DNA of 11,286 nucleotides from Nitrospirota bacterium (lineage in GTDB: Bacteria; Nitrospinota; Nitrospinia; Nitrospinales; Nitrospinaceae): contig JAUVMD010000010.1 of the NCBI GenBank assembly GCA_030600405.1, forward strand, positions 1-11,286, in the 5' to 3' direction. Shown piece after piece: positions 6,060 through 11,286 of the stretch. Within the stretch, counting starts at the first letter, position 1. Each line of letters begins with the position of its first letter. The notes under the pieces are model-generated. The model did not search any database. It worked only from the letters and a program-made list of their open reading frames with translations, and was not told the origin of the DNA. Made by a program: the position numbers and the translations under genes.

Positions 6060-6971
6060 TTAAACCACTCCAAAAGGCACCGGCACAAAGGTGAGAACTA
6101 GCATCAGTAAGGATGCATATCCTACGATGCGATGCTTCGGCTCCAATGGAATGGATTCATCCAGAACCGGCGGGTGTCTTAAACCCAGAATAAGAACCAG
6201 ACCCGCCCATACCCACCATCCTGCCCAATAAAATCCGAGAGCAATTAAAGCAATAAAAAACAACCTCGCCACCAATAGGGACTGTTTGCGGTGGAAAAGC
6301 GAATAGACCACATGTCCACCGTCCAGCTGACCCATTGGCAAAAGGTTCAACGCCGTAAAGAACATTCCCAACCATCCTGCCATCACTAAAGGGTGCAGAT
6401 AAGTAAAGGTCACGTCAGTGGTTATAGGATCGACCCCCAAGGCAATCTTGGACATTCCCCAAAAAATGATAGATGAGCCGAAAAAAAGGTCGGGTTCTTC
6501 TATCAGGTTTTTCCCCAAGGTCACCTCCGAATTCAACAAACCGACAAACAATACGGGAAGCGCCATAATAAATCCCCCAATAGGACCGGAAGCGCCAATT
6601 TCCATTAACGCCTTGCGGTTGGGAATCGGCTCCTTGATCATAATGAACGCCCCCATCGTTCCTATGTTTAAAAAATAGGGTATTGGAGGTACGGGAAGAA
6701 AATTCGGCAGGGATGAATTCACTTTGTTCACCCGGCAGGCCCAGTAATGGCCGAATTCATGGGTCCCCAGAATAAGCATCAGTCCAAAGGAATACCAGGG
6801 CCCTCCCACCGTCCATGTGGTATAGACAGTGGCTGAAAAAAGACCCAGAAAAATGGAAACGGTTTTAACATTTATCGGAAAGCGTGGACCGGAAAAGGCG
6901 GGATATGGCGGATAATCGGGCCTGACGGGTTCCTGTTCGGGATTCGGCCGGTTTTGTGATTCCATGTCCAT
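6060..6971 (-). CDS. Site-2 protease (M50) family membrane metalloprotease
   Basis: The product is a multi-spanning intramembrane zinc protease that would cleave substrates within or near the membrane. The zinc-binding HEFGH motif is at His71-Glu72-His75 inside a hydrophobic segment, and the third ligand is Asp217 in the conserved NLLPMGQLDGGH. Between them lies PNRKALMEIGASGPIGGF (about 117-134), typical of the S2P group that includes plant EGY-like proteins and their bacterial relatives. About six to eight membrane segments are visible, among them 35-52, 127-147, 194-212, 233-263 and 284-302. The first 35 residues are proline-rich and probably cytosolic. There is no PDZ domain, unlike RseP. 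Length (303 aa) suits this compact group. ATG 6971 or the ATG two codons later are both possible; Shine-Dalgarno support is weak. It follows proA after 58 nt and is the last gene of the right cluster. Its substrate cannot be told from the context. Confidence 0.9.
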   Translation of the reverse strand: MDMESQNRPNPEQEPVRPDYPPYPAFSGPRFPINVKTVSIFLGLFSATVYTTWTVGGPWYSFGLMLILGTHEFGHYWACRVNKVNSSLPNFLPVPPIPYFLNIGTMGAFIMIKEPIPNRKALMEIGASGPIGGFIMALPVLFVGLLNSEVTLGKNLIEEPDLFFGSSIIFWGMSKIALGVDPITTDVTFTYLHPLVMAGWLGMFFTALNLLPMGQLDGGHVVYSLFHRKQSLLVARLFFIALIALGFYWAGWWVWAGLVLILGLRHPPVLDESIPLEPKHRIVGYASLLMLVLTFVPVPFGVV

Positions 6972-7029
6972 AACTCAGAGCAACCCTATCGCCGAATCAC
7001 CTCTTGGACTTCATTTCTGAATCCGCGAC

Positions 7030-8343
7030 TCAACTCTTGTTTAGCGGCTTGTGTGTGAAGGATTTCCCGTTTTTTCCCGAATAATCCGCCACGATCTGAC
7101 CGCTGCCTACCAGCTTGTATTTGTAAATGACAAGTCCTTCCAATCCCACAGGACCGCGGGCATGGGTTTTATTAGTACTGATCCCGATTTCCGCTCCCAG
7201 GCCGAACCGGAAGCCGTCTGCAAACCGGGTGGAGGCGTTCACCATCACGCAGGCCGAATCCACTTCGTTCAGAAACCGTTCGGCCCGCTCCTTGTTTTCA
7301 GTAACGATTGTATCCGTGTGGCCCGAGCCATGCGTATTGATATGGTCGATTGCTTCCGAAGTATCATCGACAATTTTGATGGACAGTTTGAGATCATTGT
7401 ATTCCGTATCCCAATCGTCGGCCTCTGCCCGTTTCAGATCCGGAAGCAAACTGCACGACTTCAGGCAGCCTACCAGCTCCACCTCCCGCTCACGGAATTG
7501 TTTCACCAGAGCGGGTAATACCTTCGGAGCGATGGCCTGATGCACCAGAAGCGTTTCCATCGCGTTACAGGCGGCAGCGTACTGGAGCTTGGCATCAAGG
7601 GCCACCCGAAGGGCATTTTCGACATCCGCCGCCTCATCAATATAGACGTGGCACAATCCTTCCGAATGTCCCAATACTGGGATTTTGGTATGGTCCTGGA
7701 CATAGCGGACAAACTGATTGCTTCCGCGCGGGACAATCAGGTTGATATATTGATCCTGCTTCAGCATCTCCGCGACTTCCGCCCGGGTTTCGATCAATTG
7801 CACCGCCGCGACCGGAACACCCTCCACCTCGGACAAAGCTTTCCGGATGAGGCTTACAATCACCCGGTTGGAGTTTTGCGCCTCGGCCCCTCCCTTCAAA
7901 ATTACTGCGTTGCCCGATTTAAAACACAGGGCTGAAATCTGGGGAACGGCATCGGGCCGGGATTCAAATATGGCGCCGATCACTCCAATGGGACAAGAAA
8001 CGCGGGTCAATTCCAACCCATCGTCCAGCTCCATCGCCTCCTGTTTTTGTCCCACGGGATCGGACAGTTCGGAGACGCTTCGGATACCCTGGGCCATTCC
8101 CAGAACCTTGGTTTCATCCACCGCCAGCCGGGCTACGAGTGGACCCGGAATTTTCTCTTTTTTGGCGAACTCCAGGTCCTGACGGTTGGCCTTGAGAATC
8201 TCGTCGCAATGGTTTTCGATCTGCGTTGCCATTCCCTGCAATACCCGGTTTTTGGTTTCCGTATCCAATCGGGAAAGAACCAGGGCCGCAGCCTTGGCGT
8301 CTGAGGCTATTTCAGATAAGTTTTTTTCGGTCAAGTTAGTCAC
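7030..8343 (-). CDS. proA: Glutamate-5-semialdehyde dehydrogenase (gamma-glutamyl phosphate reductase)
   Basis: ProA reduces gamma-glutamyl phosphate with NADPH to glutamate-5-semialdehyde, which cyclises on the way to proline; it acts in the cytosol after ProB. The 437-aa protein belongs to the aldehyde dehydrogenase superfamily. It shows CPIGVIGAIFESRPDA (117-132), SGNAVILKGGAEA (143-155), PRGSNQFVRYV (205-215), PVLGHSEGLCHVY (222-234), the catalytic Cys259 in AACNAMETLLVH, and the C-terminal ARGPVGLEGL (395-404). All family signatures are present and the length is close to usual (about 415-435). The start is GTG 8343, which lies inside the 3' end of the LRR gene (8-nt overlap) with no clear Shine-Dalgarno, so translation is probably coupled to that gene. 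proB is not in the window. Confidence 0.97.
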   Translation of the reverse strand: MTNLTEKNLSEIASDAKAAALVLSRLDTETKNRVLQGMATQIENHCDEILKANRQDLEFAKKEKIPGPLVARLAVDETKVLGMAQGIRSVSELSDPVGQKQEAMELDDGLELTRVSCPIGVIGAIFESRPDAVPQISALCFKSGNAVILKGGAEAQNSNRVIVSLIRKALSEVEGVPVAAVQLIETRAEVAEMLKQDQYINLIVPRGSNQFVRYVQDHTKIPVLGHSEGLCHVYIDEAADVENALRVALDAKLQYAAACNAMETLLVHQAIAPKVLPALVKQFREREVELVGCLKSCSLLPDLKRAEADDWDTEYNDLKLSIKIVDDTSEAIDHINTHGSGHTDTIVTENKERAERFLNEVDSACVMVNASTRFADGFRFGLGAEIGISTNKTHARGPVGLEGLVIYKYKLVGSGQIVADYSGKNGKSFTHKPLNKS

Positions 8344-9310
8344 TGGCAGCTGATGGATAAATAGGATTTTTGATTTGTTTCAGTTTCTTTTTGATAGCTT
8401 CCACCCCTTTTTCCCCGATCTCGTTTCCCCACATTTTAAGGAACTGAAGGCTGATCAACACCTTGGAACCGGCCAAATACATGGCCCCTTGGGTGGTAAT
8501 ACCATTCCACTGTAGATCGAGCTCCACCAGGTTTTTAAAAACCGGAGACTCGGTCATGGAAAGCATACCCTGATCACCCAGTTTGTTGTTTTTGAGCAGT
8601 AATGTTTTGAGATTTGTTAGCGTTTTGGAGGCGGCAATACTTTGGATTCCGTCAGGACCAATTTTGTTTTCTCCCAAATCCAGAATTTCGAGATGATTTA
8701 AATATTTGGACTCGCTTAAAAATTTAACCCCCTTATCGCTAATCCCGTTTTTAGCTAACCTCAACTCTTGAATGTGGCCAATAACTTCGGACTTGACCAA
8801 AGCCTTGAGACCTTCATCTCCAATCTGGTTCCCAGTGAGATCCAACGAAACCAGTTTCATTGTCGCTTTGGACTCGGCGATGGCTTCGGCCCCCTTGGGT
8901 CCAATTTTGTTCCCGAACAAACTGATCGTGGATAATTTGGGATATGCCTTGGATTCAAACAAAGCCTTCACGCCATCGCTCTCAATCTGGTTATTGAATA
9001 GATTAAGGACCTTCAGATTCTGTAGATATTTGGACTGGGCAAGCGCTTCGGCCCCTTCGTCTCCGATATTGTGGGTATTCAGATCAAGGGTTTCCACCTT
9101 TTCAAGAAGTTTCGATTCGGCCAATTGCTTGATACCGGCGTCATACAGCATCCCGCTGTGATTCAGCTTCAGATATTTACCCTCCTGTTTCAGGTCCTTA
9201 AGGATGAGGACATTGATATCCAGAGCAAAAGCGGTTCCCACCCCCGCCAGAAGCAGAGCCATCACTCCCAGCCAGTTAAGCCCCATCATTGTTATAAGTT
9301 TTTTTTTCAT
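8336..9310 (-). CDS. Secreted leucine-rich-repeat protein (ribonuclease-inhibitor-like repeats)
   Basis: The 324-aa protein starts with a classical signal peptide: MKKK, a hydrophobic core about 11-26, and likely cleavage after AFA at 29. It should therefore act in the periplasm or outside the cell. From about residue 72 to 299 it is built of LRR units, LxLxxNxIGxxGxxxhxxS(K/E)xhxxLxxL. The second leucine of each LxL falls at 77, 104, 131, 158, 185, 212, 239 and 266, with Met293 next, so the period is exactly 27 residues throughout; a degenerate unit precedes around 47-49. Such solenoids are binding scaffolds; the partner is unknown and there are no catalytic residues. The ATG (9310) overlaps the stop of the NHL gene by 4 nt (ATGA), and the 3' end overlaps proA by 8 nt. 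The short lysine-rich C-terminus has no anchor. Confidence 0.88.
   Translation of the reverse strand: MKKKLITMMGLNWLGVMALLLAGVGTAFALDINVLILKDLKQEGKYLKLNHSGMLYDAGIKQLAESKLLEKVETLDLNTHNIGDEGAEALAQSKYLQNLKVLNLFNNQIESDGVKALFESKAYPKLSTISLFGNKIGPKGAEAIAESKATMKLVSLDLTGNQIGDEGLKALVKSEVIGHIQELRLAKNGISDKGVKFLSESKYLNHLEILDLGENKIGPDGIQSIAASKTLTNLKTLLLKNNKLGDQGMLSMTESPVFKNLVELDLQWNGITTQGAMYLAGSKVLISLQFLKMWGNEIGEKGVEAIKKKLKQIKNPIYPSAASD
8414..9097 (-). repeat. Tandem LRR-coding repeats, 81-bp period
   Basis: Eight full units plus part of a ninth, each 27 codons long, make up the LRR domain. Nucleotide conservation is partial (for example the recurring IGDEG/IGPxG and ESK segments), while spacing is perfectly kept with no indels. 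Confidence 0.75.
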
Positions 9311-11286
9311 GGAAAATTATGCACCGTTATACGAACTTCCAAACCATCCTGCAACCAGCCGATATTACTGTTTCCGGCAACCGTGGAAATGATCCCCTGA
9401 GGATCGATTTTCCGGATTCGGTTGTTATCCCGATCCGAAAAGTAAAGATTTCCCTCTTTATCGAATACCATGCGGTAGGGGCTTTTCAACTGCGCCTGGG
9501 TTGCGGGGCCGCCATCCCCGCCATAACCGGCAGACCCTGTCCCAGCCACAGGAATGATATTTCCTTCCTTATTTATTTTGCGAATGCGGTGACTGGTTTC
9601 TTCCGCGATATACAATTCTCCGTCGGGGCTGAAGGTTAGCCCTCCCGGCGACCGGATTCCCGCCTGGATCGCCGGTCCGCCATCGCCGGAATCCTTAAAT
9701 TCCCCCGAACCTGCAATCGTCGTCATTTTTTCGTCCCGGTCAATTTTTCTGATTTTACTACTTCCCGAGTCGGAAATAAATATTTCTCCCGATTTGTTGA
9801 CGGCAATTCCGTTGGGATGAATTTCTTCATCTGCAATGGTTAACCAAGCGTCCGACGCCAGAGTAGACACAACTCCTTGAGCATCCACTTTACGGACTTT
9901 CTGGTTGGTCAGGTCTGCCAGATAGACATTACCCTGACTATCCACCGCCAAATCCTTGATCACGCCGAAAGACGCCAAAACCGCCGGGCCACCGTTTCCT
10001 GTGTCACCCAAAACCCCGTTTCCGGCAAACCGGGTGATTCGGCCCTGAGCGTCGATTTTGCGGACAAATTTGCTGGGTCCCTGAGGAGAAATGAAATAGA
10101 TGTTGTCTTTTTGATCCACCACCAAGGCATCCGGCAAATAAAGCGAGGCTTCGGAGACCGAACCGTCGTCCCCCTCATTGCCCTGATGGCCGGACCCTGC
10201 AAGGGTGTAGATAAAGTCTTTATGGTCGATGAAACGCAGGCGGTTATTCATTTTATCGGAAAAAATGATATTGCCCTTGCTGTCTATCCCGATTCCCGAG
10301 GGAAACTCCAGAGTCGCTCCTGTCCCTGGGCCTCCGTCGCCCCGAAACCAGGATTCCCCATTTCCCGCCACAGTGGCAATGGCGTGTGTTTTAAAATCCA
10401 TACTGCGGACCCTGAAATGGTTGCGGTCCACGATAATCAAATTCCCATCGGGGTGATGCGCCAGCGCGAAGGGCAAATGCAAGGTGGTTTCGGAGGCAAT
10501 TTCATTGTCTCCGTTATATTCGTATTTGCCGATCCCCATCACCGTGGTCATGATACCCAGCGAATCCACCTTGCGAATGCGGTTGTTATTCCGGTCTGCA
10601 ATGTACAGATTGCCCCGGTCATCGACCACCACATCGGTGGGATAGGCCAGACTGGCCCGCGTGGCCGGACCGTAATCACCGCCGAAAAAATGGGTGCCGT
10701 CCCCTGCCACGGTCGTGATAATGCCCTGTGAATCCACCTTGCGAATACGGTTATTGCTCCGGTCGGCGATGTACAGATTACCCTTCTGGTCCAGATCGAT
10801 CCCAAACGGATATTTCAGAAAGGCATCAGTCGCCGGACCAAAATCCCCTCCAAATTCGGGGAGCCCCATCCCTGCCACGGTGGATATCATCCCCCTGGAA
10901 TCCACTTTTCTAATACGGTTATTGGACCGGTCGGAAATATACAGATTTCCCTTACCATCACACACCAAGTCGGATGGGTAATTCAAATGGGCTTGAACGG
11001 CTGGCCCACCATCACCCCCCATATCGGGATTACCGGTGCCTGCTATGGTGGTTACAGTGCCAGATGAGTCGATCTGACGCACACGGTGATTATTGCGGTC
11101 TGCCACATATAAATTTCCCTTTCCATCCAGACACAACCCTGCAGGAAAATTAAAGGCAGCTTTCAATGCCGGACCATGATCTCCGCTGAACCCCGCCGTC
11201 CCGTTACCCGCAATGGTGGTGATTATGCCGTCTTTGCCAACCTTACGTATCCGGTTCTTGGATCGATGAGATACAAACAAATTACC
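9307..11286 (-). CDS. NHL-repeat beta-propeller protein, 5' end beyond the right edge
   Basis: The frame is open to the window edge, and the residues at the edge (GNLFVSHRSKNRIRKV) are already mid-repeat, so the true start is outside; the TTG at 11280 is not a start codon. The 659 visible residues consist almost wholly of NHL units of the form GDGGPAxxAxLxxPxGhxhDxxGNLYhADRxNNRIRKhDxxGhhxThAGxG. There are eleven units plus a partial one, mostly exactly 56 residues, with exceptions of 57, 58 and one short 48-residue unit. Each unit is expected to form a propeller blade or pair of strands. Proteins of this type are usually extracytoplasmic binding or structural proteins; no catalytic signature is seen. 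The C-terminal tail (ITVHNFP) is short and has no membrane anchor. Its TGA overlaps the ATG of the LRR gene. Function is unknown, but family assignment is secure. Confidence 0.92.
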   Translation of the reverse strand, partial: GNLFVSHRSKNRIRKVGKDGIITTIAGNGTAGFSGDHGPALKAAFNFPAGLCLDGKGNLYVADRNNHRVRQIDSSGTVTTIAGTGNPDMGGDGGPAVQAHLNYPSDLVCDGKGNLYISDRSNNRIRKVDSRGMISTVAGMGLPEFGGDFGPATDAFLKYPFGIDLDQKGNLYIADRSNNRIRKVDSQGIITTVAGDGTHFFGGDYGPATRASLAYPTDVVVDDRGNLYIADRNNNRIRKVDSLGIMTTVMGIGKYEYNGDNEIASETTLHLPFALAHHPDGNLIIVDRNHFRVRSMDFKTHAIATVAGNGESWFRGDGGPGTGATLEFPSGIGIDSKGNIIFSDKMNNRLRFIDHKDFIYTLAGSGHQGNEGDDGSVSEASLYLPDALVVDQKDNIYFISPQGPSKFVRKIDAQGRITRFAGNGVLGDTGNGGPAVLASFGVIKDLAVDSQGNVYLADLTNQKVRKVDAQGVVSTLASDAWLTIADEEIHPNGIAVNKSGEIFISDSGSSKIRKIDRDEKMTTIAGSGEFKDSGDGGPAIQAGIRSPGGLTFSPDGELYIAEETSHRIRKINKEGNIIPVAGTGSAGYGGDGGPATQAQLKSPYRMVFDKEGNLYFSDRDNNRIRKIDPQGIISTVAGNSNIGWLQDGLEVRITVHNFP
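9367..11199 (-). repeat. Eleven tandem NHL-coding repeats, mostly 168-bp period
   Basis: Counting from residue 28 after the TTG at 11280, units span residues 28-83, 84-139, 140-195, 196-251, 252-308, 309-364, 365-422, 423-478, 479-526, 527-582 and 583-638. Units two to four (10528-11031) are very alike at nucleotide level: the gaatccacctt...cggttatt...ccggtc tract recurs at 10562, 10730 and 10898, exactly 168 bp apart. This points to duplication more recent than that of the C-terminal units. Confidence 0.8.

Noticed and set aside
8414..11199. Regular repeats that might be taken for a CRISPR array or satellite DNA
   Set aside because: Periods of 81 and 168 bp are whole codon multiples and translate to LRR and NHL units in long open frames; there are no short identical repeats with unique spacers.
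11265..11280. TTG at 11280 as the start of the NHL protein
   Set aside because: The upstream codons to the window edge read Gly-Asn in perfect NHL register (GNLFVSHR), so the frame plainly continues outside the window.

Overview
The window is a stretch of bacterial chromosome of moderate GC content with every gene on the minus strand. It holds two tightly packed gene clusters separated by one AT-rich intergenic region of 485 nt (5575-6059). I see no tRNA, rRNA, CRISPR array, insertion sequence or phage gene. The content (dprA-topA-trmFO order, proA, a lipoprotein and TolC-like protein, NHL and LRR repeat proteins) suggests a free-living Gram-negative bacterium of a deep-branching or delta-like group. 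Nitrospinota-type bacteria would fit, but that is a guess from gene content, not a phylogenetic result.

Right-hand cluster, read leftwards from the right edge: a large NHL-repeat beta-propeller protein (cut by the window edge), a secreted leucine-rich-repeat protein, proA (proline biosynthesis) and a membrane S2P/M50 metalloprotease. NHL and LRR overlap by 4 nt (ATGA), LRR and proA overlap by 8 nt, and M50 follows 58 nt later, so this looks like one transcription unit. All four reading frames are undamaged within the window.

Left-hand cluster, read leftwards from 5574: a small TolC-like lipoprotein, a SRPBCC/START-fold protein, dprA, topA and trmFO, with gaps of 35, 38, 6 and 21 nt. The dprA-topA-trmFO order is a well-known conserved arrangement, often followed by xerC and hslVU, which would lie beyond the left edge. 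The leader in front of this cluster carries a 17-bp palindrome that looks like an operator and an 8-bp hairpin with a UUCG loop.

The most striking observation is that three of the five genes in the left cluster carry a disabling lesion, each visible because recognisable protein sequence continues across it. trmFO has an in-frame TAA after residue 245, with canonical TrmFO sequence beyond it. dprA has an in-frame TAG at codon 19. The SRPBCC gene has a -1 frameshift near codon 10-11. Between them topA (747 aa) is intact, and the right cluster shows no such lesions. Either this is clustered sequence or assembly error, or real early decay of a DNA-uptake and tRNA-modification operon. I found no convincing wholly new system; the lesions and the repeat-protein/proA coupling are what deserve follow-up.
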